From assembly GCA_949294195.1 (NCBI GenBank), contig CASFGK010000014.1, positions 62,001 to 126,000 on the forward strand: DNA of 64,000 nucleotides, in the 5' to 3' direction. The translations under genes and the position numbers were made by a program. Within the stretch, counting starts at the first letter, position 1. Every line of letters begins with the position of its first letter. The notes beneath the pieces are model-generated. The model was not told the origin of the DNA. It did not search any database and saw only the letters and a program-made list of their open reading frames with translations. Positions 43,094-52,404 of this stretch are shown piece by piece. This stretch comes from an uncultured Bacteroidales bacterium. Lineage in GTDB: Bacteria > Bacteroidota > Bacteroidia > Bacteroidales > UBA932.

Positions 43094-45172
43094 ATGAAAA
43101 ATATATTAAGAATACTTTCTGTAGGTGCATTTGCCGTAGCTTTTGCAGGATGTGCTGACTTCGAAGAGATCAACCAGAACCCGCAGGCTACAGACGCATC
43201 TAAAGTCGAGCCTTATTATGCGCTGAACAAGTCGATAATGCAGGCTCAGCAGAATCCTGATACCGGCGAGCGTCTGTTTGTCATCAACTGGGCTTCACTT
43301 GCACGCCAGGACGGTGAGGACGGATACGGTACAGCTGTAGGCCAGTATAATGACGACCATACGGTGAATTGCTACAACTACATGTGTAACGCCATCAAGT
43401 ATGTTGTAGATGCTATCGACCTTTGCGATATCCATCTTGCCGACGAGAACATCGGCGAGCATGACAGCCAGTTCCTTCCTAACGTGAAAGCGTTCGCCCG
43501 TATCTGGAAGGTGTATGTAATGACCGAGTTCGTGGATTCTTTCGGACCTATGCCTATCGAAGGTTTCAAGGGTATGAATCCGGAATTCAACAGCGTGAAG
43601 GATGTATACTATTACTTCTATGACGAGCTTAGAGACGCCGTTTCACAGATCAACGTCAATGTTCAGCCTACAGATGCTGAAATGAAATGCGATCCTTCCT
43701 ATTCATATGATGCGTCAAAATGGAAAGCATACGGGATCTCTCTGTGGATGCGTCTTGCAATGAGACTTTCGGAAGCTGATCCTGCAAAGGCACAGTCCGA
43801 GTTCGAGGCTGCTGTCGCTGCCGGTGACGGTATCCTTACTGCAGACCAGATTTTCGGAGTACAGGAGAAATCAGGATGGGATGACCTTTCAGGCGTGATG
43901 AGCCGTACATGGGACTGGCAGACGCTTTCTTCTACAGTTGCCAACCTGATGATGAACCTCGGTACACCGTCACTGGATGCCCTTAAAGACCCGGGAAATG
44001 TCCTTTATTCCGCTCCTGATGCAACGCGCTATGAGCCTTATGTGAAGGATTCGGATACTTATCTCGGCAAGAGGTTCGCGGATTTCTACAGCGGAGCTAC
44101 TGACAATCCTACCAAACAGTTCTTCTTTGACGGACTTCCTTCCACTCTCGACCCTCGTGCATTTGTTTACTTCACCCTTCCTGGTGACTATTCAAACAGG
44201 ATCGAGACAGGTTATGCCACTTTCCCGGGTGCTGTAAACGCATATCAGATTACAGGTATGTTTGCCCAAAATGAATCGACAGGCGAGGTTTCAATGATTC
44301 CTGAGACTGAAACAGATGCCACATTTTCATGGAACGGTCTTCCTGCCGGCTGGACACAGGACGATTATCTTGATCTGAACGGTCTTGTAAACGGACAGAT
44401 GCAGGAGATACCGAATCCTGACTATGACCCGTCAGACCCTGAGTCAGAACCTACTATGGAGACAACATTGTCCGGCTACGGCGGAACATATCCTCAGCTC
44501 GCAGAGAAGTACAGGAACAATACCCAGATCCGTGTATTCTTCGGTCCTTGGGAGACTTACTTCCTTCTGGCAGAGGCTGCCCTTTACGGATGGAACGTGG
44601 GTATCAGTGCACAGGAAGCATACGAAGCCGGTATCAAGGCCAGCCTTGACTATACAGGCATGGGCGCGCTCTATGCGGATTACATTGCATCCACTTCATA
44701 CAACAGGGTAGGTACAAGTGTAAGCTGGAACCACACTGACGAGCCGACACCTGTTACCATGACATATGTCGACGGTATGACAGGCGAGGAAGGGGAATGG
44801 ACATACAATTATCCGAATCCTGCCAATATCCTGTATGAAGGAAAGGCTCTTAACGACCACCTCACAAAGATCATCACCCAGAAGTTCATCGCCAACACTC
44901 CTTGGCTTCCTCTTGAGAATCTTTGCGACCACAGCCGTCTCGGTCTTCCGTTCTGGGATATTCCGGCATCTTCAAGACTTCTTCCTTACATGCCGGAGTA
45001 CACTCTGACTTCTTATGAAGGCGCACAGAAACCGGGATATTTCGCACAGAGGATGGTTTATCCTTCATCATTGAGGAATGCTGACCCTGCAGGATATGAG
45101 GCTGCTGTCCAGCTTCTTGGCGGAGACGACAGCCGTGTCACTCCTCTGTGGTGGGCTATCGGAGGTCATTAG
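43094..45172 (+). CDS. SusD/RagB-family surface glycan-binding lipoprotein
   Basis: A 692-residue lipoprotein (lipobox AFAGC, Cys20) that caps the SusC barrel and binds the incoming glycan. It has the SusD-like start DFEEINQNPQATDAS and helical TPR-like repeats. It is somewhat longer than the average SusD (about 500-600), owing to insertions around residues 380-460 and 540-580 (an MTYVDGMTGEEGEW loop). A terminator hairpin lies about 50 bp after its stop, so the hydrolases downstream form a separate unit. Confidence 0.94.
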   Translation: MKNILRILSVGAFAVAFAGCADFEEINQNPQATDASKVEPYYALNKSIMQAQQNPDTGERLFVINWASLARQDGEDGYGTAVGQYNDDHTVNCYNYMCNAIKYVVDAIDLCDIHLADENIGEHDSQFLPNVKAFARIWKVYVMTEFVDSFGPMPIEGFKGMNPEFNSVKDVYYYFYDELRDAVSQINVNVQPTDAEMKCDPSYSYDASKWKAYGISLWMRLAMRLSEADPAKAQSEFEAAVAAGDGILTADQIFGVQEKSGWDDLSGVMSRTWDWQTLSSTVANLMMNLGTPSLDALKDPGNVLYSAPDATRYEPYVKDSDTYLGKRFADFYSGATDNPTKQFFFDGLPSTLDPRAFVYFTLPGDYSNRIETGYATFPGAVNAYQITGMFAQNESTGEVSMIPETETDATFSWNGLPAGWTQDDYLDLNGLVNGQMQEIPNPDYDPSDPESEPTMETTLSGYGGTYPQLAEKYRNNTQIRVFFGPWETYFLLAEAALYGWNVGISAQEAYEAGIKASLDYTGMGALYADYIASTSYNRVGTSVSWNHTDEPTPVTMTYVDGMTGEEGEWTYNYPNPANILYEGKALNDHLTKIITQKFIANTPWLPLENLCDHSRLGLPFWDIPASSRLLPYMPEYTLTSYEGAQKPGYFAQRMVYPSSLRNADPAGYEAAVQLLGGDDSRVTPLWWAIGGH

Positions 45173-45225
45173 AATGAAAAAAGCCGCTCTATAATAGAAG
45201 GCTAGTTGTTATAAAGTGTAACGAG

Positions 45226-45253
45226 AGGGTGATAAAATGTTTTTTATCACCCT
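45226..45253 (+). terminator. Terminator of the susCD operon
   Basis: AGGGTGATAAAA (45226-45237) and TTTTATCACCCT (45242-45253) form a perfect 12-bp stem with a 4-base loop, followed a few bases later by a T-rich stretch. Confidence 0.75.
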
Positions 45254-45325
45254 TGAATTTTTCTTCCGGCAAAGGGCGAAAAGAACTTGTAGCCAAACTG
45301 GTTTTTATAAACCGAATAGTTTCAC

Positions 45326-45333
45326 TATCTTTA
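45326..45333 (+). promoter_or_regulatory. Probable -7 box for the GH29 gene
   Basis: TATCTTTA is one base off TAnnTTTG and lies 25 bp before the GH29 start, between it and the susCD terminator. It supports the ATG at 45358. Confidence 0.4.
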
Positions 45334-45357
45334 TCGGATAAATTTAACCGCATCATT

Positions 45358-46710
45358 ATGAAATTCAGAAGCATCTTACTGGCAGCCATGGCGCTGTCGA
45401 CAATTTCCGTGCTGCCTGCTGCCGCCGAGACGCCCCAGCAGAAAGCAGAGAGGATGGAATGGTTCTCAAGAGCGAAGCTCGGAATCTTCATCCATTGGGG
45501 AATCTACTCCAAAGGGGAGACTTCGGAAAGCTGGGCATTCCATAACGGGACCGTTTCCATTGAAGACTACATGAAGCAGCGTGAGGCATTCACTGCAGCA
45601 AATTATGACCCTGCATATTGGGCCCGCCTCATCAAGGAAAGCGGAGCGCAGTATACGGTCATAACGACCAAGCATCACGACGGCTTCGCCCTTTGGGATA
45701 CCAAAGTCGGGGATGACAGTGCAGTGAAGGATTCTCCTGCAGGCCGCGATGTTCTGGCTCCTTTCGTGGAGGAAGTGAGGAAGCAGGGGCTGAAACTCGG
45801 CTTTTATTTTTCACTTATCGACTGGCCGAGGGATGATTATCCTATCATTTACCGTAACGGACCTGCCAAATACGATATCCACAAGGAGCCAAAGAGATGG
45901 CAGCATTTCGTAGACTTCAACTTTGCGCAGCTCAGGGAACTGAATGCATGGATGCCGGACCTTTACTGGTTTGACGGAGACTGGGAGCAGACAGCGGAAG
46001 ACTGGCGGGCAAAGGAGATTGTAGAGATGCTCCGCGAGACCAACCCGGGTGTCGTTATCAATTCCCGCATCCAGGGACACGGTGACTATGCCACACCGGA
46101 GCTCGGCGTGCCTGTCACACGCCCTGAATCGCAGTGGTGGGAGACCTGCATGACTATGAACGATTCATGGGGATACAGGATAAAGGATACCGACTATAAG
46201 AGCGATATGGTTCTTCTCCGTATGCTGGTAGACTGCATCAGTCTCGGCGGAAACCTCCTTCTGGATATAGGACCTAAGGCAGACGGAACCATTCCCGAGC
46301 AGCAGGTGGCTATCCTCAAGGAGTTCGGAAGGTGGACTTCAAAGCACGCAGAGGCGATCTACAACACCAAGGCCGGCATTCCTGCCGGGCATGTACAGGG
46401 ATATACTTCCCTCAGCCTGGACAGCAAGACTCTCTATATCTATCTTCCATACAGACCTAATGAAAGCGTTGAACTCAAGGGGCTAAAGAGCCGTATCAAG
46501 GATGTCAGGGTGGTTGGCAGCAATACCGAACTCGACTGGGTCAGATACAATGACATTTCATGGAGTGAAGTTCCGGGAGTATGCTATATAGATGTTCCGG
46601 AAGATGTTCTCGACGAGAAGATAACCGTTCTGGCCGTGGATCTCGAAGAGCCGCTCACTCTTTACAGAGGCTCAGGTCAGGTTCTCAGTTTCAATGACTA
46701 CGATGAATAG
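45358..46710 (+). CDS. Alpha-L-fucosidase-like glycoside hydrolase (GH29)
   Basis: A 450-residue exported enzyme with a Sec signal (MKFRSILLAAMALSTISVLPAAA). The GH29 fold is clear from KLGIFIHWGIYS, ITTKHHDGFALWDTK and the nucleophile Asp206 in LYWFDGDWEQ. The second catalytic acid cannot be placed with confidence. A beta-sandwich domain follows the barrel. Substrates are alpha-L-fucosides on host or plant glycans. The upstream open frame to 45229 crosses a terminator and promoter, so the ATG at 45358 is the start. It follows susD and precedes the CBM9 protein. Confidence 0.92.
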   Translation: MKFRSILLAAMALSTISVLPAAAETPQQKAERMEWFSRAKLGIFIHWGIYSKGETSESWAFHNGTVSIEDYMKQREAFTAANYDPAYWARLIKESGAQYTVITTKHHDGFALWDTKVGDDSAVKDSPAGRDVLAPFVEEVRKQGLKLGFYFSLIDWPRDDYPIIYRNGPAKYDIHKEPKRWQHFVDFNFAQLRELNAWMPDLYWFDGDWEQTAEDWRAKEIVEMLRETNPGVVINSRIQGHGDYATPELGVPVTRPESQWWETCMTMNDSWGYRIKDTDYKSDMVLLRMLVDCISLGGNLLLDIGPKADGTIPEQQVAILKEFGRWTSKHAEAIYNTKAGIPAGHVQGYTSLSLDSKTLYIYLPYRPNESVELKGLKSRIKDVRVVGSNTELDWVRYNDISWSEVPGVCYIDVPEDVLDEKITVLAVDLEEPLTLYRGSGQVLSFNDYDE

Positions 46711-46740
46711 CATTTAAAATCAAAACCAATATCATCATTA

Positions 46741-48783
46741 ATGAAGAAATCAGTTTTAATCGCAGTGGCCATGTGCCTTTCGGCACTGGCATTCGGCCAG
46801 CCTCTGTATGAGCGCTACAAGGCTGTACTTACTGAACCGAGGAGCTATGACTGTTTCCGCTCCGTGGACCAGATCAAAATCGACGGAAAGCTCAAGGAAA
46901 CTTCATGGTCCCGGGCCCGGTCTACGGAAGCATTCGTGGATATCAGCGGAGAAGGATTCCCTGAGCCGGTCAAGGAGACGACAGTGAAAATGCTATGGGA
47001 TGACAACTATCTGTATATCGCTGCCACCCTCATGGAGGATAACATTGTCGCCAGGCTTACACAGAGAGATACGATCATCTATCATGACAACGATTTCGAA
47101 GTTTTTCTCGACCCTGACGGAGACGGTGTGCATTACTTTGAAATAGAGAACAATGCCAGAGGCGTCATCTTCGATCTGACTCTGGACAAGCCTTACCGCA
47201 GCGGAGGCTCGTTCTTCATCCCTTGGAACTGTGAAGGGTTGAAACTGGCTGTCGGACATGACGGTACACTCAACAAGGAAAACGATACTGACCGCAGCTG
47301 GACTGTGGAGATGGCCATTCCGTTCGATGCTCTTACCTATAACTTCGACAATCCAAGGAAATATTCTACCTGGAGAATAAATTTCTCACGGGTACAGCAT
47401 CTGGTCAAGGGGCAGCCTGAAGAGAATTGGGTCTGGTCTCCTACAGGACGCGTGGATATGCATATGCCTGACCGTTGGGGCTTCCTGAATTTTGTAGACG
47501 CTCCTGTGGGCTCACGCATGAAAGGCGGACATACTCTGGATATGGACGCCTATAAGCTGCTCTGGGCGATGTTCTATGCCCAGCTGGACAACAAGGCCGC
47601 AAAAGGAAACTTTCTCCGCACCGTGGATGACTTTTTCCTTACAGACACCGAACTGTCATCTATAGGACCTGATGACCGTATTTCCGTGGAGGGCACCACT
47701 TCAAGTTTCCAGATAAAGATAACTCTTGCAGACAGGAAAGAATATTATACTGTAGATCAGGACGGCAAATTCACTATTGGCAAAGTGCAGCCTCAGGTGG
47801 TGAAGAACTGGATGTGGATGAGGTTCAAACCCGAGTGGAGTGATGACCGGTACAGGGAGCATTTCGCAAAGGTACACAGCTGCGGTATCAGCGGTATTCT
47901 TTTCGAAGGGTATGACGAGGACGTGTTCCGCATGTGCAAGGAAGCCGGACTGGAAGCCCACTACTGGAAGTGGACCATGAACCGTGCGGAGTGTCTTGAA
48001 ACCCATCCTGACTGGTTTGCAGTGAACAGGAAAGGGGAGTCTTGCTTTGACCATCCTGCCTATGTGGACTATTACAGATTCCTGTGCCCTTCACACGAGG
48101 GCGTTGCTGAATATCTGGCCGAGGACTATCTGAAAATGGCCAATCTTCCGTATGTGGACGGAATGCATTTGGACTATGTCCGTTTCCCGGATGTGATACT
48201 TCCTGTCAGTCTGTGGAAAAACTATGGCATAGAGCAGGTTCAGGAACTTCCTGAATACGACTTCTGTTACTGCGATGTGTGTCGTGAGAAATTCAAGGCA
48301 ATGACAGGAAAGGATCCTCTCGAACTGAAATATCCTATGGAAGACCAGTCTTGGCTGAATTTCAGATATGACGCCATTACAAATGTCGTCAAGACGATTA
48401 CCGCCAGACTCAAGTCGGAAGGCAAGACTCTTACGGCTGCGGTGTTCCCTGGTCCTTCAATGGCCAAAAGGATGGTCCGCCAGGACTGGGGCAATTGGCC
48501 TCTTGATGCCTATTTCCCGATGATTTACAACGGTTTCTATTATGAAGGGCCGGAGTGGGTAGGACGTTCTGTCGCCGAGAGTGTCAAGGCTGTAGGAGGA
48601 AGGGCGTGTGTCTATGCCGGTCTCATGTTCCCTGACATCAAGGGAGAAGATTTCGAGAAGGCTCTTGATGCCGCATACAGTAACGGCGCCAGTGGGGTGT
48701 CGTTCTTTGACGGACCTGATTACGAGTATCTTGAAAGACTTAAAGCATATATGGACAAGCACGATATGGTGCCGGCCAACTGA
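46741..48783 (+). CDS. Secreted CBM9-like plus TIM-barrel protein, probable glycoside hydrolase
   Basis: A 680-residue exported protein (signal MKKSVLIAVAMCLSALAFGQ). Residues about 40-260 are a carbohydrate-binding family 9-like domain (VDQIKIDGKLKETSW, DDNYLYIAATLMEDNI, DNDFEVFLDPDGDG). Residues about 350-675 read as a TIM barrel: HSCGISGILFEGYDED, YVDGMHLDYVRFPDV (likely catalytic or binding Asp), AAVFPGPSMAKRM and GVSFFDGPDYE. This resembles uncharacterised glycosyl-hydrolase-like proteins of the GHL10 type. The substrate is unknown. It begins 30 bp after the GH29 gene and is probably cotranscribed. Confidence 0.83.
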   Translation: MKKSVLIAVAMCLSALAFGQPLYERYKAVLTEPRSYDCFRSVDQIKIDGKLKETSWSRARSTEAFVDISGEGFPEPVKETTVKMLWDDNYLYIAATLMEDNIVARLTQRDTIIYHDNDFEVFLDPDGDGVHYFEIENNARGVIFDLTLDKPYRSGGSFFIPWNCEGLKLAVGHDGTLNKENDTDRSWTVEMAIPFDALTYNFDNPRKYSTWRINFSRVQHLVKGQPEENWVWSPTGRVDMHMPDRWGFLNFVDAPVGSRMKGGHTLDMDAYKLLWAMFYAQLDNKAAKGNFLRTVDDFFLTDTELSSIGPDDRISVEGTTSSFQIKITLADRKEYYTVDQDGKFTIGKVQPQVVKNWMWMRFKPEWSDDRYREHFAKVHSCGISGILFEGYDEDVFRMCKEAGLEAHYWKWTMNRAECLETHPDWFAVNRKGESCFDHPAYVDYYRFLCPSHEGVAEYLAEDYLKMANLPYVDGMHLDYVRFPDVILPVSLWKNYGIEQVQELPEYDFCYCDVCREKFKAMTGKDPLELKYPMEDQSWLNFRYDAITNVVKTITARLKSEGKTLTAAVFPGPSMAKRMVRQDWGNWPLDAYFPMIYNGFYYEGPEWVGRSVAESVKAVGGRACVYAGLMFPDIKGEDFEKALDAAYSNGASGVSFFDGPDYEYLERLKAYMDKHDMVPAN

Positions 48784-48811
48784 GATTTGCTTATAAATTG
48801 TCCGATTCGGT

Positions 48812-48852
48812 AGACGGATGGCACTGTCTGGAAAAGACAGTGCCATCCGTCT
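48812..48852. terminator. 18-bp perfect inverted repeat after the glycan locus
   Basis: The arms 48812-48829 and 48835-48852 are exact reverse complements (starting AGACGGATGG) around the 5-base loop GGAAA, 28 bp after the CBM9 gene stop. Stability suggests a terminator, but no T-run follows. Confidence 0.55.
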
Positions 48853-48993
48853 GTAATGTAGGGCATGGAACCGCTACGGCCTGCCTTTTATTCCGGACTG
48901 GACGATCGTGATGCTGCGAAACGGCCTGCGGGAGAATATGGTAATGATTTTTTGTGTATCTTGGCGGCCGGAATTCAAATAGTGTTTTGATTC

Positions 48994-49461
48994 ATGACAA
49001 GAGACGAACTGATGAGAAAAGCGATAGAGCTGTCTGTCGATAATGTAGCTGATGGAGGAGGACCTTTCGGAGCCGTCATAGCAAATGACGGCGAAATAAT
49101 CGCCACCGGCGTCAACAGGGTGACGGCTGATCATGATCCCACAGCCCATGCCGAGGTAAGTGCGATCAGGGCTGCCGCCGGGAAACTCGGGACATTCGAC
49201 CTTAGCGGGTGTGAGATATACACTTCGTGCGAGCCTTGTCCGATGTGTCTCGGAGCCATATACTGGGCGCACCTTGACAGGATGTTTTATGGCAACGACA
49301 AGCATGATGCGGCTGAGGCCGGTTTTGACGATGCGTTCATTTATAAGGAAATGGAACTGAAACCGGAAGCCCGCCGCCTGTCATCGGTAAGACTTATGCC
49401 TGAAGAGGCCATCAGGGCCTTTGAAGTCTGGAAAGCAAAGGATGACAAGACCAAATATTAA
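48994..49461 (+). CDS. guaD: Guanine deaminase / CMP-dCMP deaminase-fold nucleobase deaminase
   Basis: A 155-residue cytidine-deaminase-fold enzyme with zinc ligands in TAHAEVSAIRAA (HAE) and CEPCPMCLGAI (PCxxC). The features DGGGPFGAVI at the N-terminus and the C-terminal RRLSSVRLMPEEAIRAFEVW match small guanine deaminases, which convert guanine to xanthine. A tRNA adenosine deaminase is possible but less likely because its anticodon-binding C-terminus is not evident. The DUF1295 gene follows after 12 bp. Confidence 0.85.
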   Translation: MTRDELMRKAIELSVDNVADGGGPFGAVIANDGEIIATGVNRVTADHDPTAHAEVSAIRAAAGKLGTFDLSGCEIYTSCEPCPMCLGAIYWAHLDRMFYGNDKHDAAEAGFDDAFIYKEMELKPEARRLSSVRLMPEEAIRAFEVWKAKDDKTKY

Positions 49462-49473
49462 AAAAACACGGAT

Positions 49474-50268
49474 ATGGTGTTGTTGATTATTTTCGCGGCA
49501 GCACTTGCAGTGAGTGCTCTTGGCTGGAAAAAGTTCATCTATTTCATTTCATTGGGATATGGTTTCTCCATTGCGGTGATGGGGATTGTGACAGTCGCTG
49601 TTTTCGCATGGCGTCTGACATTCCCTTCCGCCATGCTGTGCGCCCTGCTGATAGCGTATGGCTTGCGGCTGGGAGGTTTTCTTCTACACAGGGAACTCCG
49701 CAGCGCTTCCTACAGGAAAGAGCTTCCTTCCCTGACCAAGACATCCGGGAATATCGGGACGGGCACAAAAGTCATGGTATGGATTTCGGTATCTCTCCTT
49801 TACGTGTGTCAGGTTTCGCCTGTATTCTTCCGGGTCGTCAATGAAGGCTCGAGTGCCACCGAATTCTGGGCTTATGCTGGAGCGGTCATAATGCTGCTGG
49901 CCCTGATTCTCGAATCGGTAGCCGACCATCAGAAATCCGCCGCCAAGAAGCTCCGTCCGGACAGATTCTGTGATACAGGCCTGTACAGGATAGTACGCTG
50001 TCCGAACTATTTTGCGGAGATTCTCTTCTGGACAGGATGTTTCATTTCCGGTATAGGTTCGGTGTTTGGCTGGGAATGGATTTTCGCGGTCGTCGGTTAT
50101 GTTTGTATCGTATACATCATGTTCGGAGGAGCCAGAAGACTTGAGCTCCGCCAGAACAGTCGCTACGGTTCGGATCCCGAATACAGGGAGTATGTTGCCC
50201 GTACTCCGATTATCCTTCCTCTGGTACCTTTGTACTCAGTCGAGAGATATACTTTCCTGAAAGGGTAG
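49474..50268 (+). CDS. DUF1295-family membrane protein (steroid reductase/ICMT-like)
   Basis: A 264-residue membrane protein with about six helices. The conserved C-terminal block includes FCDTGLYRIVRCPNYFAEILFW, GSDPEYREYVART and PLVPLY, typical of DUF1295 and isoprenylcysteine methyltransferase-like proteins that bind a nucleotide or SAM cofactor. No function is established for this group in Bacteroidota. It lies 12 bp downstream of the guanine deaminase gene. Confidence 0.82.
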   Translation: MVLLIIFAAALAVSALGWKKFIYFISLGYGFSIAVMGIVTVAVFAWRLTFPSAMLCALLIAYGLRLGGFLLHRELRSASYRKELPSLTKTSGNIGTGTKVMVWISVSLLYVCQVSPVFFRVVNEGSSATEFWAYAGAVIMLLALILESVADHQKSAAKKLRPDRFCDTGLYRIVRCPNYFAEILFWTGCFISGIGSVFGWEWIFAVVGYVCIVYIMFGGARRLELRQNSRYGSDPEYREYVARTPIILPLVPLYSVERYTFLKG

Positions 50269-50316
50269 GACCGGATTGTTTCCTTTTTTTAATGAACAAC
50301 ATATATATATAATTTG

Positions 50317-50365
50317 TATATTTGCCGTGTTGTTAACATACTTGTTAGACAATCATGTTAAACAA
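50317..50365 (+). promoter_or_regulatory. Promoter and probable TetR operator of the efflux operon
   Basis: TATATTTG (50317-50324) is an exact -7 box. Directly downstream are TTGTTAACAT (50330-50339) and ATGTTAAACAA (50355-50365), near-perfect inverted arms, and between them TTGTTAGACAA (50342-50352), a palindrome around TAG. The site covers the predicted transcription start, as expected for autorepression by the TetR protein encoded next. Confidence 0.6.
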
Positions 50366-50385
50366 TTTTGCAGACAAATAATTTC

Positions 50386-51066
50386 ATGAATAGGTATCAG
50401 AATGAGCCGGAAAACGGGAATACCATACAGAAGAGTACTGAACAGGCTATAATGGATGCTGCGGAGGAACTTTTTCTGGAAAAGGGATATAATCTGGCCA
50501 CGACTACGCTTATAGCGAAAAAGGCAGGGGTTACGCATGCCATGCTTCATTATTATTTCAGGACCAAGGAGCATATTTTCATGAAAGTCCTTGAGAAGAC
50601 GCTTGGCGAACTCAAGCAGTCTTTCCGTCCTGTAATGTCAAAAGACGAACCGTTCTGGGAAACTCTTGAAAAAGGGATTTCCACTCATTTTGATTTTTTT
50701 GCCGGCCATCCCCGGTTCGCTACGTTCCTTTATGATACCGTAATGCATAATCCGGAGCTGATTGTTCGCCTGAAAGAGAGTTTTTTCCCTATCCTTCGAA
50801 GAATATATGACTTTCATATAGGGATGATACGGAAAGAGATGGCCGAAGGACGGATAAACGAAGTGGATCCTGTCCAGCTTGTCTCCGATATCATTACTCT
50901 GAATCTCTCGACTTATCTGCTTATGCCTGTGGCAGACAGAGTGTTTCCTGATCCGGAGGGTAATTCCTTGGTGTCAGATGAAAAAAAACTGAAAGAACTT
51001 CTCGAAATCAGGAAGACTGAAATCATCGCCCTGATCAGATACAGACTTTACGGTAAGATACAATGA
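50386..51066 (+). CDS. TetR-family transcriptional repressor
   Basis: A 226-residue regulator. The N-terminal helix-turn-helix is AIMDAAEELFLEKGYNLATTTLIAKKAGVTHAMLHYYFRTKEHIF, a standard TetR domain. The C-terminal part (about residues 70-215) is a ligand-binding helical domain. It probably represses the transport genes that follow and binds the palindromes upstream of itself. The ATG at 50386 is preferred over a TTG at 50368. Its stop overlaps the next start by 4 bp. Confidence 0.91.
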   Translation: MNRYQNEPENGNTIQKSTEQAIMDAAEELFLEKGYNLATTTLIAKKAGVTHAMLHYYFRTKEHIFMKVLEKTLGELKQSFRPVMSKDEPFWETLEKGISTHFDFFAGHPRFATFLYDTVMHNPELIVRLKESFFPILRRIYDFHIGMIRKEMAEGRINEVDPVQLVSDIITLNLSTYLLMPVADRVFPDPEGNSLVSDEKKLKELLEIRKTEIIALIRYRLYGKIQ

Positions 51067-52346
51067 AAAAGGTACTGACTCATATCTTCGTCCTGTCGCA
51101 GCTTGTCCTTGTTTGTCCTGTCGGGCTGCTTGCACAGGTAACCATTGACCGGTGCATGGAAATGGCACGGGAAAACTATCCGCAGATCCGGCAGTTGAAT
51201 CTGATTGAAGAGGCTTCACATTATGAAGTTGCATCCATATCGAAGTCATGGCTGCCGCATCTGAGCGTTTCCGGCAAAGCGGCATACCAGTCTGATGTGG
51301 TGGAGATGCCGTTCGATATTCCCGGATTCACTTTCGACCTGCCTCATGACCAGTATTCCCTGGTCGGGGAAATCAGCCAGACTATATGGGACGGAGGAGT
51401 GTCCGGACGACAGAAAGAGGTGACCGTTTCCGGGGCTCAGGTGCAGAAGGAAGAGGTGGAGGTTTCTCTGTATTCGGTAAACGAGCGGGTACAGAAGATT
51501 TTTCTGGGGATACTCCTCTATGACGGCCAGCTGCAGCAGAATTCCATACTGGAGAAAAGTCTTGAAAGGAATGCAAGACATGCTCAGGCCTGCATCGAAA
51601 ACGGAACGGCATACAGGTCGGACCTGGAGATGATACAAGTGAATATCCTGAACTGCGAGCAGCAAAGGGAAGAGTTGGTCCGGGACCGGCAGACTTATGT
51701 GGAAATGCTGGAAAAGCTCACCGGAACCAGTCTTGAAGGACAGGAATTCGTCATTCCGGACGAAAGTCCCGAATGGCTTTTCCAGGAAGAAATCCTCCGT
51801 CCTGAAATAGGGCTTTACAATGCCAGGATTCAGCAGCAGGAAGCTATGGTACGGCAGCTCGATTCAAAGATATCCCCTAAATTCAGTCTTTCTCTTCAGG
51901 GCGGAATCGGGCGGCCGGGACTGAACATATTGGAAAATTCGTTCCAGCCATACTGGACTGCAGGTGTGAAGATGTCCTGGGACATAGGGGCATTATATAC
52001 CCGAAAGGACGAGAAACGCAAACTTGATGCGCAGATGAGAAAGATCGAGTCCGACAAGGAGACTTTCATGTTCAATACGGGACTTGATGCGGTTCAGATG
52101 AGAAATTCGATAGACAAGGCGAAATCACTTCTGGATAGGGACAGGGAAATAATAGCTCTCAGGGAGTCTATCCGCGCTTCCGGTGAGGAACAGTACCGGA
52201 ACGGGGTCATCACTATGACTGATCTCATGTCCAGAATAGATGATGAGTACGATGCGAAAGTGGCGGAGTCGATTCACCGGATACAGCTGTTGATGGCCAT
52301 ATATGACCTGAAGAATTGCCTGGGATACGGCATCCCTGCCGAGTGA
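51063..52346 (+). CDS. TolC-family outer-membrane efflux protein
   Basis: A 427-residue exported protein (Sec signal ending near GLLAQ) with the two helical-hairpin repeats of outer-membrane efflux proteins, beginning TIDRCMEMARENYPQIRQLN. It would form the outer-membrane channel for the ABC exporter encoded downstream. It starts inside the tetR stop (ATGA overlap), so translation is coupled. Length is normal for the family. Confidence 0.9.
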   Translation: MKKVLTHIFVLSQLVLVCPVGLLAQVTIDRCMEMARENYPQIRQLNLIEEASHYEVASISKSWLPHLSVSGKAAYQSDVVEMPFDIPGFTFDLPHDQYSLVGEISQTIWDGGVSGRQKEVTVSGAQVQKEEVEVSLYSVNERVQKIFLGILLYDGQLQQNSILEKSLERNARHAQACIENGTAYRSDLEMIQVNILNCEQQREELVRDRQTYVEMLEKLTGTSLEGQEFVIPDESPEWLFQEEILRPEIGLYNARIQQQEAMVRQLDSKISPKFSLSLQGGIGRPGLNILENSFQPYWTAGVKMSWDIGALYTRKDEKRKLDAQMRKIESDKETFMFNTGLDAVQMRNSIDKAKSLLDRDREIIALRESIRASGEEQYRNGVITMTDLMSRIDDEYDAKVAESIHRIQLLMAIYDLKNCLGYGIPAE

Positions 52347-52404
52347 GCAAGTCGATGATTTGAAAAACAGTTATTTGTCGGACCGATATTGAAAACGTTT
52401 TGAA

